Part shown: one piece after another, positions 47,746-60,100 of the stretch
How the letters are laid out: the number at the start of each line of letters is the position of its first letter
How positions within the stretch are numbered: position 1 is the stretch's first letter
Source: Sodiomyces alkalinus F11
Taxonomy: Eukaryota; Ascomycota; Sordariomycetes; Glomerellales; Plectosphaerellaceae
DNA length: 64,000 nucleotides
Assembly: GCF_003711515.1 (NCBI RefSeq)
Contig: NW_021167080.1
Coordinates: 6,475,282-6,539,281, forward strand
Reading direction: 5' to 3'
Notes under the pieces: model-generated
Database searches by the model: none
What the model was told of the DNA's origin: nothing
The model's input: the letters and a program-made list of their open reading frames with translations, nothing else
Program-made: the position numbers and the translations under genes

Positions 47746-48050
47746 CTATCTTAATCTAAAGCTAAGCCACGAAAAGGCTAATGCCTACCTCCTCCCTATA
47801 CCTACGCCGTCTAAGATTCGTAAGTACGAAACCCTTATCGTGGACCTAAACACAGAGGAGGCTATAGCTATGGCTACCACGTTTTCTACTATTATGCTAA
47901 AGGGCTATAAGGCTACCGATACTACGGACGCCGCTATTATTATAGCGGCTATGGCGGCCACGGCCGCTACTACTACGGCCGCCGGTAAGAAGAAGATAGC
48001 CGCTCGCCGGAAGGCTACGGCCGTAATAAAAGAACTGACGATAAGGACGC
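47746..48050 (+). pseudogene. CopA copy B Gag, N-terminal part
   Basis: Reads YLNLKLSHEKANAYLL, RKYETLIVDLNTEEAIAMAT and an alanine/threonine- and lysine-rich block (AAGKKKIAARRKATAV) that is stop-free from 47840. It is cut by GypB at 48050 with GACGC duplicated. Homologous to 9366-9493 plus 31693-31868 of copy A. Confidence 0.82.
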
Positions 48051-48402
48051 TGTTAAATGGGTAGTCGCAAAGAGTGAAAAGGTATGGTCAAGTAAGAAAC
48101 TAGGTGTGATTATGATAGGATCACGATAAGGGAAGTGTAGGGGTAGCTAAAGAATTAGATTAATCGCTGGCCTCCCTCTTTAAAGGGGAGGCTCCTCCGC
48201 TTCTTAAGACTACGTTCCGTTACTCCTCGAGGACTACTTATTTACTTCCTTAAGGGCTACCTTATTTACTTCGAGGGACTATTCTGTTTACTCTATGATA
48301 CCTACTTTATTTATGCCTCGAGGGGTCTTAGACTAGGCATGCCTAGACCCCTATAGGTTTATACTAGGGACCTATTATAACCACTACTGCAGGCACCTAA
48401 TA
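48051..48402 (-). repeat. GypB 3' LTR
   Basis: 352 bp. Plus strand TGTTAAATGG ... ACCTAATA. Minus-strand purine tract CCGGGGGAGG borders it at about 48409-48420. Confidence 0.93.
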
Positions 48403-48424
48403 TAGCGACCTCCCCCGGATACTC
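48403..48424 (-). promoter_or_regulatory. GypB polypurine tract
   Basis: Minus strand ATCCGGGGGAGGTCGCTA directly before the 3' LTR. Confidence 0.6.
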
Positions 48425-49139
48425 CTGTCCTTAGGAGCGCCTGATCCGTGCCGGCCCCTCGGCTCCTCCGAAAACCTAGCCTCCGAGTCCGTTCTTAAAT
48501 CCTAAACCCCTCGATACTCCGAACCAGAGCCCTCTATAACGGGGCCCTAATAGGTTCCCGCCTAATACCTACACGGAGCCCTTTTAGCTATAGCTTTAAT
48601 TTAGGTAGGCCCTTTCTCCCTTTATCTATTAACTAAGGCTACTTCCTTTTATACTTCCGAATCCGGCGCTGCGTACGGCCAAGCCCTATTAATTCTCCTA
48701 TAGTCGTATTCCTACCAGGAACCTAAGGGGTTCCGGGGTAGGTCCTTCCCGGGCTATCGAATCTGCCCCTTTATCCTTACGGATTATCTCTTTGATCTAT
48801 CTATAAAGAGTCCCTCTCATGGTGTTATATAGGCCCGATATTACTCCTTCTGTGAATTTCGTGGCTTTCTTCTTTATACTAAAAAAAGGTGTCTATATAA
48901 CTATTATAGGGGGATATCTTATAATCCTGCCGTTTTCCCCTGTTCCTATTCTTTTCTTCCTCCTTTATACCTAATTTTTTAATCGTGCTACCTTTTTCGG
49001 TAAGTTCTGCCTAATTCAGGATATCGTATACTAACGACTTATAGTCTTAATTAATTAAATAACCCAGTACTATTTTATAACTGCTTCCTAGCCTATCTCT
49101 AGCCTATAGTATAGGCTAACCACGCGATATAATATAGTC
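48425..49139. other. GypB 3' noncoding region
   Basis: RIP-mutated sequence between the 3' LTR and the antisense frames. No coding frame was recognised. Confidence 0.45.
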
Positions 49140-49592
49140 GCTATACCCTCCTAGGAAGATAATAATAATAATAAGCACGTCGCTACTCCCGCGAGTATAT
49201 CGCGGTCCTTTAAAAGGATCAAGATCGTGGTTACGGCGTCGACCTTATAGTCCGCTAGGTAGTCTGCCTCGTAGCTAGCTACGCCGTAGCCGGCTACGCT
49301 AAAGCCTCTTACTTCTACTATAGCTACGTCGTTATTAATTACTACGCTATCGGTCGCTCTCCGCTAGAAGGTAGTGGATATCGGTATAGGCGGGGATCTA
49401 AAGGCCCCCTATATACGTTATACGGGTAAGTTAGTGACGATTAACTTTAAGGAAAAGACATATACTATTAAGGCCGAGACGTACCATTACGGCGATAACG
49501 GCCGGCGTATAAATAAATACCACTACTCCTCTAAGCATAACAGCCTTAAATACCGCGTAGTAAGTTATATATCTCTAACACTATCCTTATAG
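49140..49592 (+). pseudogene. GypB antisense frame 1
   Basis: Plus strand, opposite to pol. A frame with few breaks reads SISRSFKRIKIVVTAST, then a stop-free 72-codon run from 49374: KAPYIRYTGKLVTINFKEKT, AETYHYGDNGRRINKYHYSS. A GTAAGT at 49560 and a CTAAC...TTATAG ending at 49592 resemble splice signals, but 33 nt is very short for an intron. No family recognised. It may be the first part of the frame at 49640-50463, which is in a different register. Confidence 0.45.
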
Positions 49593-49639
49593 CCCCTCTC
49601 TTTTTAGACTACTCCGTAGGCCCCGTTTCTAATATATAT

Positions 49640-50463
49640 AATAGCTCCCTATTACCGGTAAGAACGCTACCGAGTAGCTATAAAAGGTTTTAGTTATTAC
49701 TATTAAGAAAGGTAGCCTAAATAAGAGTCGTCGTGTAAGTATTACTAACTATATCCTCTTATTAACCATATATAATACCCTTACTAAGCCTTTATAGTAC
49801 TAGGCCATAGCAGTTCGATACTAGGTTATCCTTACAAAGGCTCTAGGTTAAGTAACGCTAAAGGTTAACCGGTCGTCTATTAAGGAAGCTATTACTACTC
49901 GGCCTTAAGCTAAGGAAGTTACCGATACCCGCTAGAAAATAGCGGAAGATATCCACGAGAGGCTCGATAGTATAAAGTCGCTCCTTAAGCAATTCGTCGG
50001 GTTATAGTAGCAGCGCCTTACTATTAAGCAGCAGCGGCTCGATATTAAGCAGTAACACCTAGTATTATATCAGCACGACCTCACGGCCCAGGAATATACG
50101 GCCACTATCTTCGAGTAAATAGCTACTCTTAACCTAGCCTAGGCTTAGGCCGTGGAAGGTAATATACCTACACCCTTAGGGTCTACCTTAGCCCCTACGG
50201 GAGTTAGCTTTACAGGTAACGATATATTTAGTAATAGTAGCCCTACGCAACCTTAAGACTTCGTGCCGTAAAGTCCCTATGGTCCCCCGGATTCTTATAA
50301 AATACCCGACGATAACGATATAGTGCCGACCTCGTTAGTAAAGAAGGGTAAAGGGAAGAAGGCTTTAACGCCCTCGACACCTTTATCAGGGAAAAAGAAG
50401 AAAAAATAAGCAGAAGGCGAAAACGCCGCTATCTTTTTTTCCTTCGACGCTATCTGCGGGTAA
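49640..50463 (+). pseudogene. GypB antisense frame 2, coiled-coil protein relic
   Basis: Plus strand, opposite to pol. It reads KVLVITIKKGSLNKSRRVSI, VTLKVNRSSIKEA, KIAEDIHERLDSIKSLLKQF, QRLTIKQQRLDIKQQHLVLY, HDLTAQEYTATIFEQIATLN, then a proline/serine region (TPLGSTLAPTGVSFTGND), YKIPDDNDIVPTSLVKKGKG and a lysine-rich end. The stop is TAA at 50461-50463. All internal breaks are TAG/TAA. The Q/L/I heptad-like stretch suggests a coi. Confidence 0.5.
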
Positions 50464-51269
50464 TAGGTAAAAGGGGGTAACGGCTACTACCGCGGGGCAG
50501 AGCCAGGTATATATAAAGGATAATAAGGCGGTTAGGCGCGAGCTCACCCCTCTAGATAATAAGTTAGTAGGGTTTAAGGACGTCCTTTCGGGGGCGTAAT
50601 AGGTATATATAGAGGAAGCGGTTATTCTTTTCCCCAGGTTTTTTACCAGCCTTCGGGTTAGGTTTTTCCATTTTTTTTAACTAGCTTTAGGGTATTTCTA
50701 TCGTAACCCTAACAGTCCTGACTATACTTCTATTATAATATAATCGTGTCTGTATTATAACGGTTAGTTAAGGGAATAGTGAAGGAAAATAGACTTTTAG
50801 GGCGATAAGTTATTATGCCAAAGGAATAAGAACGGGGTTAAGGGCGTTATACCCGAAAATGAATAGAGGTCGGAAGTAAAACGCTTAAAAAAGGGAGAAT
50901 AAAGGTTAAGAGCAGAACGCTCTAAAGGAAGAAAACAGGAGGTTAAGAGTAGAACGCTTAAAAGGAAAAAAGCAGGAGGCGAGGTAATAGTGTCTATATA
51001 GTCCCTATCTAGGTTAAGGGGGGTTCCCTGCCTAAGAATGTATCTCCACGTCCCACTAAAGGGTTTTTCTAGGTTAAAATAGCCGATATATAGGCCCTTA
51101 TTCTATTAGGTCCCCTACGGGAATAGTATAGGAACCTATTATATTCCTAGTAAGTCTTAGTATCTATAAGGAGGAGGAAGGATAGAGTAACGCCCTATAT
51201 CGTGTCTATAAGGTCTCCTATAGGAATAGTATATAAACCCGTTTAGTTCCCTAAGACGGAGAGCCTCGA
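50464..51269. other. GypB spacer between antisense frame 2 and the pol end
   Basis: About 0.8 kb between two converging relics. Purine-rich repeats lie near 50860-50990, with AGAACGCTTAAAAGG-type motifs repeated about every 35-45 bp. No coding frame was recognised. Confidence 0.45.
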
Positions 51270-54200
51270 CCGAAAATAATTATTAATAAGTTTATCGGGT
51301 ATATTCCGCTTCGGCTCCTAGGTATTCTCCTCGTTACTATAGCCGACCTATTTAATTAGGTATTAGCGCCGTTTACCCTAATATTAATAGTCCAGGATAG
51401 CTTCGACCTTATACTCGTCCGAATTCGGTTTAATATCGACTATAGGTGGTTCCGGCTATAATCTATTATAGAACCTCTATAGCTCTAGTAGGGAGACAGG
51501 GAAAACGTTATAAATCCTTATACCTTTAGGCAGTGCTAACTAGTAAGCTAGGCTATACGTTCCGACGACCTTAGTTACCCTGTACGGACTAATAAACGTA
51601 TCGCTAAGCTTTTTCGAGGGTCTCTTCTATCGGATATTCTTCGTGGATAGTAAGATATACTCGTCCACCTTAAAGGAGCGCTAAGCACGGCCGTTATTAT
51701 AATACCGTTCGTAAAAGGCCTACGCCCTCCTAATAAGGTCCGAGATAGACCGGCGCTAGGCTATAAAGTACTCCATATAGCGCTTAGCCCCGGCGGCACG
51801 AATCTCGCCTACCCTCGGGAGCTATACTTTATTAGGGCCTCGGGGGTTATAACCTATTAACGTATCGGATAGGGTATAACGTATCGCCGAATACCACGCT
51901 ATATTATAGGTAAATTCCGCTAATAGTAGTTAGTTAACCCAGTTATCCTATTCCTACGAATAGAATACACGCAGGTAATACTTAAGCTTCTAGTTCTATC
52001 GCTCCGTTTATCTATCCGTCTACGGGTACTACACTATAGATAGGCGCCTAACTATACCTAAATATCGATATAATATTACTTAAAAACGGCTTATAAATAA
52101 TAAGCCTCGGTCCGATATAATACCGTTAGGTAGGCTAAAGATGCAGAAAACATAGTACTATAAGGACTTAGCAAATGCTTCTACTATTAGGCCACTACTC
52201 GAGGGGATATAAATCAAGTACTTTATTACGCGGTATACTACTATAAGGATAGTATCCTGTTTCGTATCTATAGTCGCGCTATAAACCGGCGGCAGGCCCG
52301 TGATAAAGTTAATAGATATCTCTATATAGGGGTGCTAGGGTATTAGGAGACTCGCTAGCTCGCTATAAGGCTTATAGTGCCGTGGCTTAGTGCGTTAATA
52401 AATAGCATAGGTAAGCATAAACTACCGGATATCCCTATGTAAATAATCCTAGAAGTAAAAGTCCGAAATCCTCTTAATAGTCCTTATAACCCTATAATGA
52501 CCTACGCTAGGTCTATTATAGAAATATTATAGGACCTTTTATCGGAGACTAGAGTAGTTTAGCACGAAAACGCGATTCTTAAAACGAAGGATACCATTAC
52601 TCCTAGACTAATATCCGTACGTGGTATCTTTATTATAGGCCTTACGCTATCTAGTGCAAAAAGGGTTATCCGCTTACGCCTCTGCCACCTTTTCTAGTAG
52701 GGTAGGGGAATTAAGAGCGGGAAAAATAGGGTTAGACTTATGGGTAGTCCGGGAACCACGCTAGTTCCCGATAAGGCCTAAAATAAAACGCCTTAAAAAA
52801 GGCTCTAAGATAAAGTCATCCGCTTACGTCTTAACTATCTTTTCTGGTAAGGTAGGAGGAGCGGGAATAGCGCGGGTACTATACTAGGTCCTATATAAGC
52901 CTAAGGCAAAACGCTTCGAAACAGACTTTATAGAGGAAGAAAGGTTATCCGCTTACGTCTTAACGACTAAGGTAGGAGGAGCGGGAAAATTATAACCGGG
53001 GCTATTACGGGAACTATGCTAATTCCCGATATAACCTAAAATAAGACGCCTCGAAAAGGACTTTAAAAAGGGATTATCCGCCTACGCCTTTACCACCTTT
53101 TCCGGTAAAGGGGAGTTAAGAGCGGGAATAGAAACTAAGGTAGTACGGGAACCACCCTAGTTCCCGATATATCCTATAATAAAACGTTTCGAAAAAGACT
53201 TTACCGCCTTAGCATGGTTAGTAACTAGGGCGCACTTATAGGGCGTATAATAGGGCTTCCTTAATAGTCTATCCGCGGGGTTTAACGTTCCCGGGCGGTG
53301 CCGAATCTTAAAATTCAATAGGGTAAGCTCGTTAAGCCACCGTGCGTGCTACCCCTTAAGCTTTAGCTTATCTAGTAGGTAGCGATAGTTTAGGTAGTCT
53401 ATTAGGACTACTATAGGGCTTTAACTATAGGCCACGTAATAGCGCTACATGCGGAAAGACTCGATAATAGCTATAAGCTTAGAATCGGGGGTGCTATAAT
53501 TAAGCTTAGCCCCGCGTAGCTTACGGGATATAAACGCTATAGGGCGCTATAAGCCATCCTCGAGTTAGCTAATAATAGCGCTAATAGCAAAAGTACAAGT
53601 ATCTAGCTTAGTACGTATCGGCAGAGTAGGGTTAAAATACCTTAAAACTAGCGCTTTTTAAAATAGTAGCTTTATTTCCTCGAACACGGCCTAGGCCTAC
53701 TAGGAAAGCACGAGGACCCCGGTATACCCCCTTGTAGGGCTTCCTTTAAGATAGTCTATAAGGGGGGCGGCCGCCTTAGAATAGTTCTTAATAAAACGCC
53801 TATAAAAACCCGTAAAGCCTAGGAAGACCTATATCTTCTTAACACTATTAGGAAGCTCCTAGTCGTGGATAGCCTTAACATGGGATAGGTCTATATATAC
53901 CCTATTTAGACTATAGATAAAACCGAGGAATTCCACGTCCCTAGTCTTAAACTCGCACTTATCGGGGTTAGTATATAAGGACCACTATCTAAGCCTTACG
54001 AGGACCTCGCGGATATATACGCGGTAGGTAACTAAGTCCTTACTATAAATAAGGATATTATCGAGGTAGACTATATAGATAGTATCTATAAGACCCGCTA
54101 ATGCCTAATTAATATAGCGTTAGAAGCTCGCGAGGGCGTTAGTTAACCCGAATAGTATAACGAGGTATTCGTAGTAGCCGTATTTCGTCCGGAACGCTGT

Positions 54201-56699
54201 TTTCTACTTATAGCCCTCCCGAATCCGTAACCGATAGTACGTATCTTTAAGATCTAGCTTAGTATAGTACTACGCTAATAATAACCGATCTAGGATTTCG
54301 TGGATCAGGGGTAAGGGGGTATAGTCCTTAACGGTCACCTTATTTAACCCTCTATAGTTGATATAGAGGCGTAGCTTACCACCCTTCTTAGGAATAAATA
54401 GAATGAGGGCGCTGGTCGGACTAGTAGATAGTCTAATCCATCCTTTCGTAACGGTATCCTATAGATACTAGCGCAGCACCTTTAATTCCTACGCGGCGAG
54501 AGGGTAAATCGGGCTATAAGGCGGCTTCTTCTCTTTCTCGACTTTAACGGCATAGTCCTACTACTAGTACGTTAGTAGCCGCCCGGCGTTTTCGACGTTA
54601 AAAATATTAGGGAAATCTTAATACTATTCTAGTAGCATAGTAGCGGGTGCCCCGGCTTCTAAGAATTCGTCTCTATATCCCACTAAAGAGTTTTCTGTTA
54701 GACTAATATAGCTAATAAGGCCGATACGTGGGCCCCATATAGAACCTATATAGGTTAGGGTAAGGATAGACTTAGCTTATCTAACTACCCTACGTAGCTC
54801 TTTTAGGGATATAACCACACTAAGCTCCGCGTAGGATAAGGGATAAGTCCACATGCTATACTACTAATTAACGTTAGGGTTAACGGCTATAAGCCACGGT
54901 CTTCCTAGTATTATACGGGCGTCCTAGGGATTAAGCTGTATAATGTAGAACTCGGCGCGCTATACTCTCTTCTGACCCTAGTAGTCGGTATTAGTAATAA
55001 TCCTATAGAGGGACCTAAGGGTTATCTTCGTTTATCCCTCCGTAATCTAGGATACCGGGATCAGGGACCCCTTAGGAACCTAACTAGGTCCTAGGAAGGA
55101 CCGATCTAAAACGTTAATATTGGCGCCCCCGTTAAGGAGAGCCGACGTCTATACCTATTCCCTATCTCGGCGAAAGGAAATGCGTGCCTCTACCGGTATA
55201 GTGGTGGTAAAGGGGGTTACTCGAGGTAGGTATTATCCCTAGGGCACCTCACCCGTAAGACGGCTGACTATAGGATAAGGTATAGATACCGGCTAGGTAT
55301 TCGGATTACTATTACTCGAGCGCGACCGCTTAATATAAGGGCTAGGGCACGTAATAGCGTAATACCCCTTTTAGTTATAGTTATAGTAAGTAATAGAATC
55401 GAGGTGCGATAACAGTCTAGAGCGTATAGGGTAGCTAGGAGCAGAGGCTAGTATAGACGTAAAGGTAGAGATAGGGGCAGGAGCAGGGGTATAAGGAGGG
55501 CTAGGGGCACGCGAACGGAAACGGCGTTATTAGGTAGTGGACTAGAAGTCTACTCGAGTAACGGCCAGCCCGTCGTTAATAGTTAAGGCTTCCGCCCTAT
55601 AATAGGCCGGGGCCAGGTTCTAATAGTCCTTAGGAACCCCTATAAACACTATATAGTCCCGAATAGGTGGGAGGACCCTTATTAGTACTATCTAAATCCT
55701 CTACTAGTTTAGGAGTTTGCCCGGTAGTTCTGACTCCAGGGCTTCCTACTATTATATAAATTTAGCGTAAGACTCCCCCTCTCTCTAGGAGGAGATAGAC
55801 TCGCTCTGGATCTATACCGCTACCTCTTATAGGCGGGTATTATTATCGTTAACCTGATAGGATAACCAGGCTTATAGGGCGGCCTAGCTAATCCTATTAG
55901 AGTCGCTATCGTACTTATATCGTAATTTAGCCTACTAGCGTTCCTTAAGGTAATAGGGGAGGCACGATATAATAAAGTAGTTCTTCGCAGCGTCCGTGGG
56001 GAAAGACTAAGAGTCTAGGTTAAACCGTTGATTTATTTCCTAGATAAACGTGCGATGCTTAGCCTAGGATACGCTATCCTATTTAGGTAAGAGGAAATTA
56101 AACTTAGCCTATATAGCGGATCCGTGTATAGATAACGTTATAGATATATTATAAGTATACTAGGATCCTGATAGGGTTATAATAATATGACGCCGAGGTT
56201 CTGCTATACGATAGTGGGTAATATCGGCCGGGTTAGGATTAATAGCGGCGGCGGCGGTAGTAATAGCGGCGGTAGTATCCGCCTTTAGCTTAGTAAGGTA
56301 CGCGAGCTTACGCTTACGGTGGTTCTATACCTTTATCTATTTAACGCGTTTATCTAGTTATTCCTCCGCTAGCGTGCCTAGATTAACGTTTATATACGGG
56401 GGCAGGTTAGGGTTATACGCGGGTCCAAGTATAGTTATAGGAGGGACGGGGAAGGTGATAGGGGCAGAGGTAGTAGTAGAGGTAGTGCTAGTGATAGGAG
56501 TAGGTATAGGGGCAGGAATAAGTGCCGGTACGGTAGTAGACGTGGGAGTAGTAGGAGTAGTATTAGTTCCCGGCGTGTTCCCGTTATATTTCTTATCGGC
56601 GGGGTTATAGGCGTCTTCTATAAAGGCGGTCTCGCTATCGCGGAGTTACCGCTTAAACTAACTAATAGTCTTATTAAAATTACAGGTGGGATTATTCAT
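51270..56699 (-). pseudogene. GypB Gag-Pol relic with chromodomain
   Basis: Minus-strand frame begins with ATG at 56699-56697 (MNNPTCNFNKTIS). A proline-threonine repeat region and NLGTLAEE follow. The CCHC knuckle remnant YYNYNQKGYYAITC is at about 55390-55345. Protease: SALLNGGANINVLDRSFLGP near 55150-55085, where the DSGA core has become NGGA. RT spans about 54400-53900: [30 protein letters not shown], and YLDNILIYSKD near 54080-54050, with the second D changed to N. RNase H covers about 53800-53290, ending near LNFKIRHRPGNV. An in-frame repeat array follows (52666-53212). Integrase lies at about 52500-51580. The chromodomain near 51428-51270 reads DEYKVEAILDYQY, YLIKWVGYSNEEN, then EPKRNIPDKLINNYF (stops at Q/W). 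Inactive through stops and lost catalytic residues. Confidence 0.88.
52666..53212 (-). repeat. Four in-frame tandem repeats of 43-50 codons in GypB pol
   Basis: Units start at 52666, 52816, 52945 and 53074 (periods 150, 129, 129 bp, all multiples of three). Each carries, on the minus strand, a KRF/RRLI..G.IGNQ block, a serine-arginine-threonine bit, a PALNSP or PAPPT bit, and KT/KA-QADN. The array lies between RNase H and integrase. Confidence 0.85.
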
Positions 56700-56758
56700 T
56701 TCGTGATAGTTAGATATCTTAGTGACTCTCCTTAACGGTCTTCGCGCCCTTAAGGGTA

Positions 56759-56770
56759 GAGCGATTAAAA
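56759..56770 (-). promoter_or_regulatory. GypB putative self-priming PBS
   Basis: Minus strand TTTTAATCGCTC directly after the 5' LTR. Its reverse complement GCGATTAA occurs in the LTR (plus strand TTAATCGC, 56880-56887). Confidence 0.55.
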
Positions 56771-57122
56771 TATTAAATAGGTAGTCGTAAAGAGTGAAAA
56801 GGTAGGGTTAGGTAAGGAACCAGGTATAATCATAATAGGATTATAATAGGGGAAGTATAGGGGTAGCTAAAGAATTAGATTAATCGCTAGCCTCCCTCTT
56901 TAAAGGGGAGGCTCCTCCGCTTCTTAAGACTGCGTTCCACTACTCCTCGAGGACTGCTTATTTGCTTCCTCGAGGGCTGCCTTATTTACTTTAAGGGACT
57001 ATTCTGTTTACAATATAATAACTGCTTTGTTTATACCTCGAGGGGTCTTAGACTAGACACGCCTAGGCCCCTATGGGTTTATACTGGGGACCTATTATGA
57101 CCACTGTTGCAGGCACCTGACA
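56771..57122 (-). repeat. GypB 5' LTR
   Basis: 352 bp, plus strand TATTAAATAG ... CACCTGACA, partner of 48051-48402. TSD GACGC follows at 57123-57127. Confidence 0.93.
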
Positions 57123-60100
57123 GACGCCCACGTTTATTAACGACTATACCGAAAAGGGGCGTACGCGCTACCTATAAGATCGCCCCGTATACCGCGAAGA
57201 AAAGGCAGACTATAACGCGTAGTAGAAGGAATTTAATAAGGTATACTCGTATATTAAGGGGACTATTTATACTATATTATATAACCTCCTCGCCTAGCTA
57301 TGGGATAATAATATAAATAACCTATAAGCCTAGATTACTCTCCTGCACACGTATATAAGACTAACCCCTATTGACCTCTATAAGGAAGCCCTAATCCTAT
57401 ATCGACGATATACCACGCCTATGAAGGCTATACCTAAAAATATAGACGGGTGGGTTATAAGCTAGAAAATAGCGATAATACACTATGAATATATAGGCGG
57501 TTTAGAGCTATTAAGCACGGACCGTTAGGCGGAAGACGCGTTAAAAGGTATTAGACTTATCGCCTAGGAATAGAGTAATAATTACCTAGTAAATAACTAC
57601 GATAAGATTACGGAAAACGAGCTAATAATTAATAACTTTATAAAGGCTTTAAGAGCGGTTCTTAGTAATATAAAGAGCCTATAATCCTGCTATAAAGCCT
57701 AGAGTTGGGAGAGGCACCTTTAATACCCTCGGGAACCTCCCCGATACTAAGGATATTGCTAATAATGAAGATAATAAGAAGCGTCCTCGTAGTAATACGT
57801 CTATAAAGGCTATCCCTTCTATAATAAGGAGGCCCTAAAAGATATACAAGAACACCTATACTACCGCCGCCTATTAGTACGTAAGGCCGGCTATACGCCC
57901 TTATAGCTAGCGTGGCCATGAAGATATTAGGAAGGTTATAGAAAACAAGATACGTAACTATAGTTTTAAAAGCCGCGTGGATACCGCGATATAGAAGAGA
58001 CGGGAAGCCTTAGGGGCTACTATTATAGCTAGTAAGATTATGGAGGTCTAGGAAGATTAACTCTATAATACTACGCCTATTATAACTGCTATACTATAAA
58101 ATCGGCGGGTTACTAAGCCGGCCGTAACTATAATTTTAAAAGACCTATCCGTTACTGTAACGGGGTAACTAGGCGTCTACCCTACCTAAGAAAGGCGGGT
58201 AGCGCGCCCTCGCACGATAATACTATTAAGATTATAATAAGGAGCGTCTCTTTTTATTAATTAAGCTAAAGCACTACTACAGTACGCGATCCTAGACTTA
58301 GGATCGTTAATTCACGTATGTAATAATTAAGGCCGTTTTACAGCTATTCAACCACCTACTAATACTTTATCTTTATCCCTTTAGGTGGGTACTTATACCG
58401 CTTCTATCCTCGTTTACGGAGATATTAAGCTACGTGTATAATCCTTATCGGGCACGAAGAGGCTATTACGCCTCCGTAATATCGTATACTATAAGGAGTT
58501 TATTACTAATATCGTCTCGGAACGCTAGCTACGCCTATAAGGCTACCGCTAGGATACCGTAAATAACACCATTATTAGCTCTGCCGATAACCGGCCTATC
58601 TATAAGCTACCGGCTATCTACGGCTAGTATATAATCGAATACGCGGAAGCCACCGCTACCGCATTTACGGTTTTGGCTTAGCACCCCCGCGATAATCCGT
58701 ATAGAAGATTATAATAGCCGCCGTAACCGTAGAAGACTGCCGCGTAAAGGTAGCACGAACGCCTTAGCCACTACGGCACCGATACCCTTATAAGGATTAT
58801 CGACGCTATTTAGAGGGTAAGGATTAAGGGGCCGCGAACCGTGGAGTATAACGCGTGTGGATAATTGTAAATGTCTATATAGATTAGGCGTATACTATCC
58901 TTTTACCTATTAAGGCCCTAGCTATCGATTTTCACGATCTAGAAGAGTCGGAATCGCTGGGCGGCCTATATAAGTCTATGATATTCGTTATAGACGTGTT
59001 TATAGAATATACCTGGGATTACCACCTATAGAAAAGAGACTAAGGCTTTATTCTTTGGACTTTAAAGGACGTTTGTACCCTGCCTAAGACCTAATTCAAT
59101 ATTAGGCTATATATCCTATAAGCCGATTCTGAGATATTTTAGCACCTAGAAATCGTTACTTTTCTCGCTACTAAGGGGATAGAAGGCTAGCTGTTAGCAC
59201 TATATTTATAGGATTAAAACGGCGTCGTAGAACGGATTAGAGGTATCGTTAAAAGAAAGGTAAGGGCTATAAGGATTAGAGCCAGTCTGCCTATATCTAT
59301 CTAGCCTAAGATCTTTAAGACTGCTATATATCTATATAATAGAACCCTATAATATATTAACGATTAGAAGACGCTATACGAAGGCCTGCGCGGCCGTTAA
59401 CCTGACCTTACGTATCTACGAGTATATAGCTATGAAGTCTTTATAAAAACGCGTGATGCCTAAGCAAAAAGAAACCGCCTGTAAAGGCTGGAAATAAAGG
59501 CATAGATCGGTTATTATATCGGATACTATTCCTCGAATAGGTTTCTCGTATAGCTATTATACCTAACGGATATTATTACTATAAGAGACGTGATCTTTAA
59601 CGAATAAAAGACCTTTAATAGCAGGATTAAAACGCTATAAGCTAAAGCTTCCACTGAGAAAATTAGGGAACACCTATAATCTATCCATATCACCTAATCT
59701 AATAATATAACGACCGCGAATAGGCTACTATTAAGGGGTATAGCTATAGACATATTAGATCCTAAGTCGGAAGACTCTAATACTATCGCTATTACTATAG
59801 ACGAAGGCGAGGCTGTTATTATTACTACGAGAGAGGCCGCCGCTATTACTATAAAAGACGCTGTTATGATTACTATAAGAGAGGCTAACGCTAGTATTAC
59901 GGATACTGCTATTACTATAGGAGAAGACTACGCTATCGCTATTACTACGGGTAAAGACAACGCTACCGCTATTACTATGGAAGAGGATACTGCTATTATT
60001 ACGGATACTCCACGGTTTACTACTACGAGGTTTAAACCGTTTCCCACGCCTCTAATATCCCTAGAAGATCCTGCGCGCGCGTTCCTTATAGCGTTAGCGG

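Larger units (their letters stand above)
48051..57122 (-). mobile_element. GypB: Ty3/gypsy chromovirus nested in CopA copy B
   Basis: 352-bp LTRs at 48051-48402 and 56771-57122, with a perfect 5-bp duplication GACGC (48046-48050 and 57123-57127) of CopA gag. 9072 bp, transcript on the minus strand. Order: 5' LTR, putative self-primer site, gag with CCHC knuckle, protease, RT, RNase H, a tandem-repeat linker, integrase, chromodomain, a 2.9-kb 3' region with antisense frames, purine tract, 3' LTR. It is distinct from GypA and GypC in sequence. RIP damage is moderate. Confidence 0.95.

Noticed and set aside
56374..56610. Plus-strand 78-codon glycine/valine-rich frame
   Set aside because: Complement of the proline-threonine part of GypB Gag.
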